In this document: piece by piece, positions 12,374 to 24,964 of the stretch
Numbering within the stretch: the stretch's first letter is position 1
Layout: every line of letters starts with the position of its first letter
Assembly (NCBI GenBank): GCA_007449985.2
Contig: VIIQ02000087.1
Span: 248,001 to 312,000, forward strand
Length of the DNA stretch: 64,000 nucleotides
Origin: Desmodesmus armatus
Taxonomy: Eukaryota > Chlorophyta > Chlorophyceae > Sphaeropleales > Scenedesmaceae
Direction of reading: 5' to 3'
The notes under the pieces: model-generated
Database searches by the model: none
Seen by the model: the letters and a program-made list of their open reading frames with translations, nothing else
What the model was told of the DNA's origin: nothing
Program-made: the position numbers and the translations under genes

Positions 12374-14455
12374 CTGGCACAGTCGACCTTGCCAGTTGAG
12401 CACTTACAGCTGAAAGCACGCCGTAGCTCCTTTGCTGCTGTGCTGTCACTCTGCACCACCCTGCCTGAAGCAGCAACCTGGAACAGCAGCCCTGACGGCT
12501 GCTGCTGCTGCTGCTGCTGCTGCTGTGGAGCGCCCCCTGTGTGCTGCCACACCACACCCCCCAGTAGGTGGGCGCTCAACAGCAGGCAGCAATCAAGCAC
12601 TTCAGGCAGCATCTGCTGTGCTTCCTGCTGTTGCCACTCTGCCCCTGCTGCTTTGCGCGCACTGCGCCAGCTCAGCACAGCCGCTGTTGCTGCTTCCACT
12701 GCCGCTGCAATGAGCAGCGGCTGCCCCTCCCCGCACAGCAGCGCGGTACGCTGCAGCACCCTTGGCAGCTCTACACACACTGCCTCCAGCAGCTGCTGAT
12801 GCTGGCGGGTCAGGGCCGGCTGCCGCTGCTTGCCCCGGGGGCCAAGCACCCCCTGCTGCCGCACTGTGGCACTCAGTGTCTTGTCCAACTCCTGCATCCA
12901 CTCACACAGTGCTTTCAACTGCGTGTCCCTCTCTGCTGACGGCACGGGGCAGCTGCTGCTGTTGGAGTCTGTTGCTGGGCGTGGCAAGTTTGTAAGACCC
13001 CCTTTTCCCACTGCGTCCGCAAACTGCACCAGAGAGTGCGCTCCGCCCATCCCCAGCTGCTTCCATAAGGAAGCTATGCTAGCAAACAAGCGTAGCAGCT
13101 GCTGCTGCTCTGCCGGTGCCTGCGACACAACTGCATCTGCAGCTGCTTCCTGCGCTGAACTGCTGGTGGTGGTAATGCTGATAGCAGCCAGTGCTTGCAG
13201 CTGCTGCCACAGCAGCTGCAAGGCCGGCTGAGGGAGTGCTGCTAGGGCTGCGTTGTTGCAGCGGTAGCTGTGCACTAGCAGCATTGTCAGCACCAGCCGC
13301 AGGTAGGCAGCACTGGTGTGGTGCGCGACTACGGCATGTGCGGCGACTGGGGACAACCCAGAAGGGCTGCCAGTGCAGCAGCTCACCGTGCGTGCTACCT
13401 GCACAACACAACAGCAGGAAGTACGGATATAAGGGGCATGACGTAAGTTGCACTATGCATAATCAAGTCTACAGGTTACCTGTGCACGTGGGTCAGGGTT
13501 ACGCTGTTGATGTGCCTGAAGTTCAAAAGTGCAAAAACAACCTGGCAGTGCTGACCAGCCAACCAGATCAATCCTCCAGTGTCTTTGGTAACCTTTGTCA
13601 TGTGGTTGGTGCTGGGTGGTGGTAAACCCCAGCTGCTGGCATTTGCACGCACGCTGAAAGTTCTTGTCACGACCGTCTGTATTGGTGCAATGTGGCAAGA
13701 TAGTATAACCAATTATTTCCCCATGATGCACAACTTCGAAGCTCTGAATTCCTGCACATGCAGGGTGCCCTCACCTGAGCCACCGTCAGAAACAATTCCG
13801 GAGTGCAGTTGGGTCCTGCTGCCTGCACCACTGCTGCCGCCAGCTCCGCTGCTTGCACGTGATAGGCATAGTACCCCTCAGCTGCTGCTGCTGTTGTGGC
13901 CCTGGCCAGAGTGTCCCGATCAGGGTTGTTCAGCCACAGCCGCTGAGCCTCCAACCACCACAGCAGCAGGCGCTGGGCTAGCAGCAGCATCACCGCCTGG
14001 CCCTTGTCCAGTTGTTGCTGCCGCTGCTGCTGCTGCTGCGCTGGAGCTGTCAGCAGCTGTGCAACCTCCCGCTGTGCTGCTGCCACAAGCAACAGCAGCT
14101 CCGTATCTCCCAGCAGCTTTCTGGCCATTTTGCCAGCAGCAACGGGGTTCACACCAAGTGAAGGGTGTTTGAGCACTGTTGTGGCTGCTTCCAGCGTTAT
14201 GGCTACCCTTTTGCTGTACTCCTGCTGTGCCCAGCACCGTGCACGCTTGCGGACTGACAGCAGCTTTGCCAGCAGCTCCATGGTCTTGATGAAGCACCGC
14301 ACGCAGTCTAGTGCGTTGCTTCCTGCTGGTGTGCCGCTGTTGGTCTGCTGCTCCAGTGCTGTGCAGACCATGAACAACTGCGGTCCCTTCATGCAGGCAT
14401 TGGAACCCGACAGCAGAGCATCGAGCTCTACTTCTACAGCTCTCCAGCCGATCAT
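9813..14455 (-). CDS. MYND-finger family copy 3 (intact)
   Basis: Exons are complement(join(9813..9924, 10195..11140, 11385..11736, 12259..13398, 13775..14455)). They total 3,231 bases in one open frame, giving 1,076 residues. The start is the Met of MIGW. Upstream, copy 3 has TTG where copy 4 has an ATG (MAQQ), so the inner Met is preferred. The C-terminal MYND finger is at about residues 1008-1058: CNNPLC, CVCGGC, RYCGVHC, then AHWEQHKPVC, followed by an Ala-rich tail. Exon 1 is a helical domain with FIKTMELLAKLLSVRKRA. Exon 2 is Gln/Ser-rich with LRLVLTMLLVHSYRC. Exon 4 begins VPDAVGRDLRTWRHMLAHWV, and a Ser/Asp-rich stretch precedes the finger. It is the best reference for the family. No signal peptide or membrane segment is seen; MYND proteins act in nucleus or cytosol. 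Biological function is unknown. Confidence 0.85.
11276..11314. repeat. (GTGC)n microsatellite in intron 3 of copy 3
   Basis: Tandem CGTG units are followed by a GAGA-rich run. They sit in the intron present in copies 2 and 3 and absent from copies 4 and 5. Confidence 0.9.
12334..12376 (-). repeat. (CTG)n microsatellite coding poly-Ser
   Basis: This plus-strand CTG run reads as serine codons near the 3' end of exon 2 of MYND copy 3. A second (CTG)n run near 12507-12524 codes Gln. Confidence 0.85.
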
Positions 14456-14813
14456 CAGGTCAGGCTGATATCCCTGCTGTGCCAAGGTGGGAGGAGCTTG
14501 GGTGACAGGGCTAGTGATGTGGAACGCTGGACCAAAGAGTACTGAGCATTGCTGAAGATGGCAGAATTGAAGGAGTTCCTCCTACTTCCCGGCTGAAGAT
14601 GAGTGGTTCACGGAACATTAGTCACCGGTCAAGACTTTAGGAACGGTCGGCCATGAAACCTGACTCGTTGCAGCGCTTTTTATGATGTCAACCAACTCCA
14701 ATGAGTGGTTTCCCTTTCATTTTCGCATGTCCATCTTGTAGCCCTAGAGGCCTGTCACTCAAGCTCCCAGCAAGCCCCCATCAATGGCCCAACAAGAAAG
14801 GCAGCCTGCCCCA
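14456..14813. promoter_or_regulatory. head-to-head intergenic region between MYND copies 3 and 4
   Basis: These 358 bases lie between two diverging start codons and are the centre of symmetry of the array. The copy 4 side also has an in-frame upstream ATG at 14784. A shared bidirectional promoter is inferred from position only; I see no clear core element. Confidence 0.45.
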
Positions 14814-16932
14814 ATGGACAGTTGGAGTGCTGTAGAGGCAGGTCTTGATGCACTGCTTTCTAGTCCTGATGCTTGCATGCAGGGACCACAGCTGCAGGAG
14901 GTGTGCACAGCCCTGCAGCAGCAGACCGACAGCGGCACACCAGCAGGCAGCAGCGCACTAGACTGTGTGCGGTGCTTCATCAAGGCCATGCAGCTGCTAG
15001 CCAAACTTCTGTCAGTCTCCAAGCCAGCCCGGTGCTGGGAGTACCCATACAGCACCAGGATTCCCACAGCAATGGCAGCAACCACAGCAGTGCTCAAACA
15101 CCCGTCACTTGGTGTAAACCCTGTCGCTGCTGGCAAAATGGCTAGAAGGCTGCTGGGAGACACGCAACTGCTGCTGCATATGGCAGCAGCACAGCGGGAG
15201 GTTGCACAGCTGTTGACAGCTTCAGCGCAGCAGCAGCAGCAGCAAGTGGACATGTGCCGGGTGCTGCTGCTGGTGCTAGCTCAACGGCTGTTGCAGTGGT
15301 GGTTGGAGGCCCACGAATTGTGGCTCAACAACCCTGATCGGGACAGTATGGCCAGGGCCACAACAGCAGCAGCAGCGGAGGGGTACTATGCCTATCACCT
15401 GCAGGCAGTGGAGCTGGCAGCAGCAGTGTTACAGGCAGGAGGACAGGACTGCACTCCGGAATTGTTTCTGATAGTGGTTCAGGTGAGGGCACCCTGCATG
15501 CAGGAAGTGCTGCAGTGCGGCGCACTGCTTGCAATTCCTTGTCACTTGGCCTGGTCTGTACCAGCTCTCAAGCTGGGCAAGGTGCGGACAGTCAAAACAT
15601 ACTGGGTTCCATGCTTCAACAACCGGCCGTAGGGAGGCCACAATTCTCATCAAGTTGGCAATTGGCTGTTAGTGGTGAGGCCAGTGCGCTTGGAACACTT
15701 CTTATATATAGCACACCCATGAACGTGGGTGCTAGCAGCTGGGTGGTTGTTGACAGCTGGCAAGACCACCCACAGCCAAACAACACCAAGCAGCTTGCAG
15801 TGACCCAATCAAACTGGGTTACCATACGACCAGCATGGCCGCACTCCCAGGATGGTTCTGCGCTCTCCCCCAGTTTTACTCACTGAGGCGCAGTGAGCAC
15901 AACACTAAGGTGGCCTTCATTGTTGTGCCCATGACTAATCATCTTGGGTCCAGTGCAACCGACCTCATGCCCCTACGTCCGTCCTGCATGCTGACTTGCT
16001 TTACAGGTAGCACACAAGGCAGCCTACTGCAGCCCCCCTGGGTTGTCCCCAGCCGCTGACTAGGCGATAGGCGCCCACCACAGCAGTGCTGCTAACCTGC
16101 GGCTGGTGCTGACAATGCTGCTGGTGCACAGCTTCCGCTGCAACTGGGCGGCTCTTACGTTGCTTCCTCCAGGAGTGCTGCGGCAAGTGCAAGCACTGGC
16201 TGTTAGCAGCTTCTACGACGGGAGCTCAACCCAGGCAGCCCTTGCAGGCAGCAGCAGCACCAGCAGCAGTCCAGCAGCATCTGTGGCAGGCACGAGCAGC
16301 AACAGCAGCAGTCCAGCAGCTGGTGCAGCTGCAGGGCCGCATGCTTCAGGAGGGCACCAGTGGCTGCTGGACATATCTGACAGCATGATCGTCCTGTGGC
16401 AGCAGCTGGGGATGGGTTCAGTGCCCTCCCTGGACCAGTTTTCAAATGCACTGGACCGTAGGATGAGGACAGATCTGGGGCTCCGGCCAGCTAATGACTG
16501 TGGCAGCAGCTGCTGCAACTGCTGCCCCATAACAGCAGCAGAGAAGGAGGGGCAGCTAGAAGCACTCAGGGAGTCCATGTCAGAGTTGATTGCGACAATG
16601 TGTGCCACGTCGGAAGAACAGCAGGGTGCTCTGGGCTTCCTAGGCCAGCAGCAGCAGCAGCACCTGGACTGCCAGCTGTTGGAGGCAGTGTGCCTGATGC
16701 TGCCACAGGTGCTGCTGCGCAACGCGCTGCTGTGCATGGAGGGGAAGCCGCTGCTTGTAGCAGTGGCTGTGAATGCAGCAATGCATGCAGTACTGACCTG
16801 GCGCGCAGCAGCAGGGGCAGGATGGCAGCAGCAGGAAGCACAGCACATACTGCCTGAAGTGCTTGATGGCTGCCTGTGGCTGAGCGCTCACCTACTGGGA
16901 GGTGTGGGGTTGCAGCAGATAAACGACGCCCT

Positions 16933-16979
<47 letters not shown>

Positions 16980-19373
16980 CAGGGCTGCTGTTTGAGATGG
17001 CTGCTACTGGCAGGGTGGTGCAGCAGGGCAGCATCGCAGCAAAGGAGCTTCAGGGTGCTGGAAAATGCAGGTGCTTGTCCGACAAACCCCACGTCAACAG
17101 CAGGAGCAGCAGCAACAGCAGCTTCAGCTGTGTCAGCCTGGACTGTGATAGCTTGCTGGCTGTCAACTCACTGGTGGCCTGCTTGAACATTATGGAGGTG
17201 CGCACAGTGGGGTTGTGCCTGTTCACCCCTGGGGTGGGACATGAATAGGGCATGCCTGCTGCCACTAGATGCCTGCTGCCACTAGATGTCATCTGGCATC
17301 TGGCAGTGCCAGTGGCCAGGTAGTAGTGCTGTTGACATGATAGCCAGCAAAAGTAGCACTCCTGGCACATACATTACTTTGGCATGTCACCTGCGACGTG
17401 CAAGCATGATCATGCATGCAACGTATGTGCACCACTCCCTGTGTGCTCACACCTGTCCAGCATCATCATCAAGGAGGGTGTTACTCATTTGAATGACCAA
17501 GGTGCACACCAAGAAACCGCGGTGCCCTTACACCCTACAGTCAGGAATGTATGTAAACCTCATCCATGATTGGGGATTAGTAGCATGTGGTAGCAATAAG
17601 GGCACAGTGCAGGTCTCAGTTGCTGCTGCTGGCTGATCCTGATACCACATCGCCCTCCCTTTCTGCAGGTTCACTGGCGCAGCGTCCTGCACAGAGGTCC
17701 TGCTGTGCTGCTGCTGCTGGAGGTGCTGGCCAGGAGGGTCCTGCCCCACCACATCACATGCAGCAAGAGCAGCAGCAGCCAGCACAGCAGCGCAGCTGGG
17801 GAGCTGCTGACCACAGTTGTCAATATGGGCCGCGACCTTAACAGTGTGCAGGCTATGTTTGCTGCTGCGCTGGCACAGCCGCAGCAGCTGCAGCCACGCG
17901 TGGTTGCGCTGACTGCCAGCCTGCACAAGCTATGCCGAGAGGAAAGCAATCTGCTTTCAGAATGCGGTGTGAAGAAGCTTCATGTGATGCACACAACAGC
18001 TGCAGCTGCCAGGCGCATGATCCTCGACCTGAATGCAATGGGTGTCGCTGATGCAATCGGGCGCGACCTGCGCACCTGGCGGCACATGCTGGCACACTGG
18101 GTGGTGCTGCTCGCCCGCTACTGCCTGGAAGCGGGGAGCTGCATCCACAAGTGGCAGCTGACACAGGAGCAAATGCTGGCGTGGAGCTGCGCCACTAGCA
18201 GCGCCATCTGCGATGCTGTGGCGACGGTCACCAGCAGGCATCTGGCAGCTGCGGAAGCAGCAGTGCTCCAGCCGACAACCGGTCAGGCTGTCGAGGTGTT
18301 GGGTACGGCCGAGTGGCTGCTTGGGTACCCAAGTCTTGAGAAGGTTGCAAGCCTGTGGGAGACCTGCAGTATCAGCCCCGGAAGCCAACCTAGTGATTAC
18401 TACAACGATGACGTCAGCATTAGCAGCGGTAGTGGGTTGGAGGAGGACACCAGCATGGGGCCAGTGTACGCCAGGGCATGGCAGCAGTGGCAGGGTGCTG
18501 CCGGGCAGCAGCCGGTGCCGGCATACGGCAGCCTGGCAGCAGAGTTTGCCGGGCTCAAGGGGAAGTGCACGGGCTTGCTTCAGAGGTGTTTGAAGCTGGT
18601 GCAGAGAACCCAGGAGCGAATCGGGATGCTCAAAGCCATTGGCGACGAGGTGCCCGCCCCCAGCGACAACAGCAGCAGCAGTAGCAGCAATATTGGAGAT
18701 GGTGGTGGTCAGTGCTTGGGCGCTGATGATGACGTCACTTTCAAGGAGTGGTGTGCAGCTATGGATGCGGTCATCAATGCCAGTAGTGTTGCCAGTGCAG
18801 TACGGGCCTGTCTGGGCTTCAGTGGGTTTGCAGCACTAGGCAGTGAGCTGCAGGCTGTTGGTGCTGGTCTGTGTGCCAAGCTGCCGCTGCCGTGGCTGTG
18901 CAACAACCCGCTGTGCAGCTCCATGGGGGGTGCCAGCGAGCTGCAGCTGGTGGGAGGCAGGAGCTGCGTGTGCGGGGGCTGCAGGGTGGCCAGGTGAGGA
19001 GAGAGGAGGTGCAGGGCTGCAGGGATAATGTGACACACTGCAGTTGAACTTGCTGCATGAGGTGCCTTCAGCTGGGGTTGCTGCCAGCCAAGCCTTTCAA
19101 GGGACTGGCAGTAAAGTTCGTCAAGCACCTGGCCTGCTGTCAGCAAATGGGCACCCTCTGCACTAGCACCACCTGCCGGCGTGTCCTGCCGGCATGTACT
19201 GACGCCGGCGTGTTCCGCCTGCTTGCATGTCTGGTTGTTCTTGCTGTTTCTGCAGGTACTGTGGTGTTGACTGCCAGGCAGCCCACTGGGAGCAGCACAA
19301 GCATGTGTGCAGGGAGCTGGCAGCAGCAGCAGCAGCACAGGCAGCAGCAGCAACAGCAGTAGTGGACAGCTGA
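14814..19373 (+). pseudogene. MYND-finger family copy 4 (in-frame stop in exon 2; intron 3 missing)
   Basis: Exons by homology and phase are join(14814..15482, 16007..17197, 17669..18993, 19256..19373), totalling 1,101 codons. An ATG at 14784 in the same frame would add MAQQERQPAP. Exon 2 carries a TAG at 16061-16063, in phase after GLSPAAD, where copy 3 reads through (GLSPVAAHAV). No alternative acceptor restores the phase. Everything else is open, including a 17-residue Gln tract near 16935-16979 and a complete MYND finger (CNNPLC, CVCGGC, RYCGVDC, AHWEQHKHVC). Exons 3 and 4 are fused: LNAMG runs straight into VADAIGRD, exactly where copies 2 and 3 have an intron. Either this is a recent pseudogene, or it makes a short N-terminal protein, or the TAG base is a sequencing error. 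Confidence 0.7.
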
Positions 19374-20831
19374 GGCTGTGGCAGTGTGGCTGCTGCCTTC
19401 AGGGAGCTGTTTGGCACCTTGCTCAACTTTTTTGGCACTGTACTCAATCTTTATTGGTGCTTTTAGGGAGGTGCTCCAACCACTTTTTAGTGCGGATGTG
19501 TGCAGTTCGTCACCACACCTGGTTGGGCTCACCCGTTTTGCATCTCCGCAATTACCGGCCGCCTTATGTGCATAGTGCCAGGGCAGCCATACAGGAGCTG
19601 CTGGCAACCATACATTCACTTGCATGCTGTGCTGAGTTGGAACAGCGGTAGGTACTGTGCTGCACCCACTGGGGTGCCTTCATAAATTCGTTGTGTCCAT
19701 TGTCTCTCATGAATGTTGATTGTTGTTGTTGAGGCCTTCAAACACATTCTGTCTGGGTAGTGTCGATAGGCTAGTCAGCCAAAGATTAGGCATGCTGCCA
19801 CTGAGCCGTTCTAAACTGGGTGTGGAATGTGGTTCAAGAGTGAAGTGTGTAGCCGTTCTTTTGGCTAGTGATCCAAGTACCCTACCTAGGGTGGTGGTGC
19901 ATTGTTGGGACCTTCTGTTGGCTTGAAATCCCATGTAGCAGCACTAGTCAAACTGCACCAAACTGTTGCTGTGTGAAATCGTCGTGACGGGTTGTGCTTT
20001 GCTGAAGCCCAACGGACCGTCCGGCTGAATGCTGCTCAAAGCCCCCTGAAGCTGGCTCTGGTTGGTTGTGCTGTGGCTGTTGCTGCAATGCTGTATCAGT
20101 ACATGCTGAGACTTGGTGCTGGTGGTTGTGTCACGCATGGTTGGCTGGTTGCAAATCCTGTTGAAGCACAGCAGCACACCCAACACAACATCCTGAGGAT
20201 GGTTGTCAGCATACCGTCCAGTGAGACAGAGCATGTGCATTGCTGTATAGCTGTCGGCAGGCTGCTTCTCAAAAGGCTAGGGGACAGGGGACATGGATGC
20301 GCCCACTGGTCAAATGATCTCTGGAACATGCAGCTGTAGTGTGAGTGACGCAGAGCCATGATGGATTCCCTTGAGACTCTCATCAGATCCAGCAGACTGC
20401 AATAGTGTGGATTCTCAGACAATGTCAATGAAGAAAGTTCATTGAGTGAGGGGCCGAATAGGCATGCTTTGCCCAAGGGCATAAACTCACAGTTGGCGCC
20501 AAGTATCGCGATGTTTCCAACTGGTGGTTTCTAGCCTCCCAAATTCTTGATGAAACCCAACATGCAGTAATTGGATTGATCTCGGGCAGCTTTCTGTGGC
20601 ATCGGCGACGAACCTCAAAGTTTTGAATTCCCAGATCGCGAGATCGTCAGCACCGTATACACCTGAGGAGTGCTGGCTCCCTTCGGCGTGCTCAAGCACG
20701 TCCTAAACCATCTATCACTCACATTACAAGTAACACTAGACGCGCTAGCGCTTCCTGTGGGACAGCCCCTCACCGCAGCTTGTCACTCAGGGTGCACACA
20801 ATTGCCAAGCAAGGCGAAGCAGCCCCGACCA
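19374..20831. other. intergenic between MYND copies 4 and 5
   Basis: This is the 3' flank of copy 4 and the 5' flank of copy 5. Short ORFs exist but none has homology or splice logic I can support. Confidence 0.55.
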
Positions 20832-23800
20832 ATGGACACTTGGAGGGATGTAGAGGCTGGCCTAGATGCGCTGCTGTCTAGTCCCAATGCACGCATGAAG
20901 GGCCCAAGCCTGCAGGAGGTGTGCACAGGCTTGCAGCAGCTGATTGACAGTGAAGACCCAGGAAACAGCAGCGTGCGCAGCTGCGTGCAGTGCTTCATCA
21001 AAACCATGGAGCTGCTTGCCCAGCTGCTGTCAGCTCGCAAGCGTGCCAGGGATTGGAAACAGAAGGGGTACAGCAGCAGGGTGGCAACAGTGCTGGCAGC
21101 AGCAACAGCGGTGCTGGTACACCCGTCGCTGCTGCTGAACCCTGTTGCTGCTGGCAAGATGGGCAAAAGACTGCTGGCAGACACGCAGCTGCTGCCGCTC
21201 GTGGCAACAGCACAGCAGGAGGTTGCACAGCTGCTGATCACACAAGCGCAGCAGCAGCCTGGCGCTCAGCAGCAGCAGGGGCAGCAAGGGCAGGTACTGC
21301 TGCTGCATGTGGCGGAGCCGCTGCTGCTGTGGTGGTTGGGGGCCCACTCACTCTGGTTCTTGAGCCCAGCACGGCACACCTATGTCAGGGGCAAAACAGC
21401 AGCAGCAGCACAGTGGTACCACGCGTACCATTTGCAAGCAGTGGAGCTGGCAGCAGCAGTGGCACAAGCTACAGGACCCAACTGCACCACGAAGCAGTTC
21501 TTAGCCATGGCTCAGGTAAGAAAATGGAAAGGGAACATGTTATGGGCAAGGATTGCTGTAGCATGGTGCACTGCTAGTGGGGCCCTGTTACATCGCTGAG
21601 CTGAACGTGAGCAGCAACCCAACGCTCTACCATGCAGGCCAAACGTTGCTGCATACTTGCCAAAGCAAAACTTGCTGTGCCCCGCCCCATGTGCACGTTT
21701 TAGCAGAGCCTAGAGGTGTTATTGTACACACAGCTGCTGCTGCCCACACCTGCTGACCCCTATACCGTGTGCGAACCTCTCTTGCAGGTAGTGCACAGGG
21801 TGACAGCCTTTCACAAGTGCGCAGAGCACCACCCCTTGCTGCAAGAGGCTGCAGTTGCTCGCTATAGCAGTGGTGCCTACCTGCGGCTAATGCTGCTGCT
21901 GCTGCTCACGCACAGCTACTGCTGCAACAGGGCTGAACCACCTCCGCTAGTGCCAGCATCTTCAGGCACCAGCAGCACCAACAGCTCCAACAGCAGCAGC
22001 GGCACCAACAGCGACAGTGGAAACAGCATTAGCAGCCGTGCTGACAGCAGCACCACAGCATCTGCATCAGCAGGGCATGGGGCCACGTTGCAGCAGCAGC
22101 AGCGGCAGCAGCTGGCTGTCAGTATAGCAGATGTGTGGCAGCAGCTGGGCATGGAGGCAGCCTCTCTGGCTGTGTTTGCTGATGCCATGCAAGCAGATGG
22201 AGAGCTGCAGGTTACAGTGCTCGCATCCATTGACTCCTGCAGCAGTGGCAGCAGCGCCAGCAGTGGCCCCACCCTGTTGCTACCAGAGGACCGGCCCCTA
22301 ATGCTGCGAGCACTGGGCCACATGGTGCACGAGCTGCATGAAATGCTGCTCAGTGTGCTGAACTGCTCAGAATGGGACGTCCCGGCGCAGTTGGACTGTG
22401 ACAGCGCCGGCAGACGACAACAGCAGCAGCAGCAGCGGGCCCTGACGCGCCAGCAGCAGCAGCTGCTGCAGGCTGTGTGCCTGAAGCTGCCACAGGTGCT
22501 GCTGCACACCGCGCTGCTGTGCGGGGATGGGGAGCCGCAGCTTGTGGCAGGAGCAGCAGCAGTGTCTACCCAGGCGGTGGTGTGCTGGCACACTGCTTGC
22601 AAACCAGCAGCAGAGGATGCCGACCTGCAGCAAGAGCAGGCGCTGCCGGGTGTGTTTGACTGCTGGTTGCAGCTCATGCAGCAGCTGCTGCTGCAGCAGC
22701 CACGCGACGCCAGCTGCAGCCAGACTACTGCTCCGCCAGCTGCTGTGTTTGCCGCTGCTGTAGCAGCTAGTGCCAACAGCGATACTGCAGCACAGCAGCA
22801 ACCCATCCGCGATTCACCGCAGCAGCAGCAGAAGCAGCAGCAGCAGCGGCCGTCAGGGCTGCTGTTGCAGGTTGCTGCTACACGCAGGGTGCTGTCGGGT
22901 GGCAGTCCTGCAGGGCAGCAGCTGCTGGATGCAGCCCTGTGCAGCTGTGCCCCTATGAACAACCTCTCTGGTGACCGCAGCCTCAGCAGTGAGCTCACTT
23001 GTGTGACTCTGGACTGTGACAGCCTGCACGCTGCTGAGAGGCTGCTCCAGTTGTTGGGGGTCATGAAGGTGCGCACAGCAGGGGGGGTGTTGTATCTAGT
23101 CTCCAACAATGCCGTGTCTTTTTCAGTGTGAAGGACTTATGAATGCTGACCGTTGCTTGTGCGCGGGCTAACAAGGTTCAAGAAGCTCCGCAACTGTGCC
23201 TCTCTGCTTTACTCAGTTATCGCTAATTCTCAGGAGCTTTCAGGACACCTCAGGTATTGCGCCCTTTCCTGCCCTTGCTGCCACTGTTTCCTTCACACAC
23301 CAGGCCGGCTTGTCTGACAGTGCTGGGTCTATGCTGCTGCTGCTGGAGGTGCTGGCCAGGAGGGTCCTGCCCCACCACATCACATGCAGCAAGAGCAGCA
23401 GCAGCCAGCGCAGCAGCGCAGCTATGCGCGCGGCGTTCACGCTCTGCACAACCCTCAGGGACAAAGCCCTGGACCAGCATAGCTTGTTGAAAGCTTTTGT
23501 TGTAGGTTCGCTGTCGCATCCGCAACTGCTGCACCCGCGCATGGTTGCGTTGGTTGCCAGCCTGCACAAGCTGGCGGACAGGCTGATCATGGCCCGCAAC
23601 CCCCAGCGATGGGTTTACTTGAGAATGCTGAATGGCACAGCAGATATCGCCAGGGTGATCGTCGTGACACTGTACATGGAGCATGTTGCGAACGCGATCG
23701 ACCGCGACCTGCGCACCTGGCGTCACATTACGGCAACCTGGGTAGCGCTCATTGGGCGCTACTGCTGGGGAGTCGGGCGGTGGCTGCAGCTGCTGCACTC

Positions 23801-23996
23801 AGAGCACTGGGAGCAGCAGCAGCTGCTGCATAGCAAGAGTGGTTGTGAGGCTCGCGGTGCTCTTGGGGTTTTGATTGAGGTGCTGGGGCTCTTGCAGCAC
23901 AAGCAGCTGCACAAAGTCCAAAGCCTTTGGGAGACTTGCAGCATCAACCCCAGCAGCAGCAGCAGCAGCAGCAGCGATGACGAAAACGATGACAGC

Positions 23997-24042
<46 letters not shown>

Positions 24043-24964
24043 CATCCATCGGCAGTAGCGGCGCCGGGCCAGCGTACGCCAGGGCATGGCAGCAGTGGCA
24101 TTATGCTGCAGGGCAGCAGCCGGTGCCGGCATACGGCAGCCTGGCAGCAGAGTTTGGCCGGCTGCTGCAGGGGCCTGCCAAGGAGTGGCTTGGCCTGTGC
24201 AGTTCGCTGACAAACAGGGTTACGAACGCATCGATGCTCTCGAGGCCGCCAGCAACGCGCAGCATCCGCGCAGCAGCAGGGATGACTCATCGGGTGTTAG
24301 TGATGATGGTGAAAAGTCATTGGATGCTGGTGTCGGTGATCTGCAGCTTGAATGGTGTGCAGCAGTGGAGGCAATCAACAGCGCCAGGGGTGCTTCCAAT
24401 GTCATGCAGGCCTGTCTGGGCTTCAGTGGGTTTGCTGCACTAGGCAGTGAGCTGCAGGCTGTTGGTGCTGGTCTGTGTGCCAAGCTGCCGCTGCCGTGGC
24501 TGTGCAACAACCCGCTGTGCAGCTCCATGGGGGCGCCAGCGAGCTGCAGCTGGTGGGGGGCCGGAGCTGCGTGTGCGGGGGCTGCAGGGTGGCCAGGTGA
24601 GAGAGGGGGGGGGGGTGAAGGGCGTGGCTGGGGCTGGGGCTGGGGAAGAAGGCGGGGCAGCATTATGCCAGGGGCGGTCAGGTGTGCCATAGCAAAGCCA
24701 TGTTGGTTCACACTACGTGAGAGCCACTCATTAGTCTCTGTCTTTGGATTCCACACCCTCTGCATTCAATGAGTTACCGTAACTAGGTCACGGTGACCTA
24801 GGGACCGCTTATTGCCTGTTGCCGTGCGTGTGTTGCTGCCATGCGTGTCTGATCGTTGCTGCAGGTACTGTGGTGTTGACTGCTAGGCAGCCCACTGGGA
24901 GCAGCACAAGCCTGTGTGCAGGAAGCTGGCAGCAGCAGCAGCACAGGCAGCAGGTGGCAGCTAA
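20832..24964 (+). pseudogene. MYND-finger family copy 5 (two frameshifts and a stop in the finger)
   Basis: Exons by homology are join(20832..21515, 21788..23068, 23304..24596, 24865..24964). The first two are open and in phase (684 and 1,281 bases). The fused exon 3/4 lacks two bases. One is lost near 24200-24212, between LCSSLTN and QGYERIDALEA. The other is in the G run at about 24530, where CSSMGG becomes CSSMGAP. The last exon reads YCGVDC and then TAG at 24884-24886, where the other copies have CAG (Gln), so the His and final Cys of the MYND finger are lost. Like copy 4 it has no intron 3 (MEHVANAIDRD is continuous). A poly-Ser run is coded near 23950-24045. Three independent lesions make a pseudogene likely, although the two indels could be assembly errors. 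Confidence 0.75.

Noticed and set aside
14784..14813. ATG at 14784 as start of MYND copy 4
   Set aside because: The equivalent codon is TTG in copies 2 and 3. The inner Met (MDSW/MDGW/MIGW) is common to all five copies.
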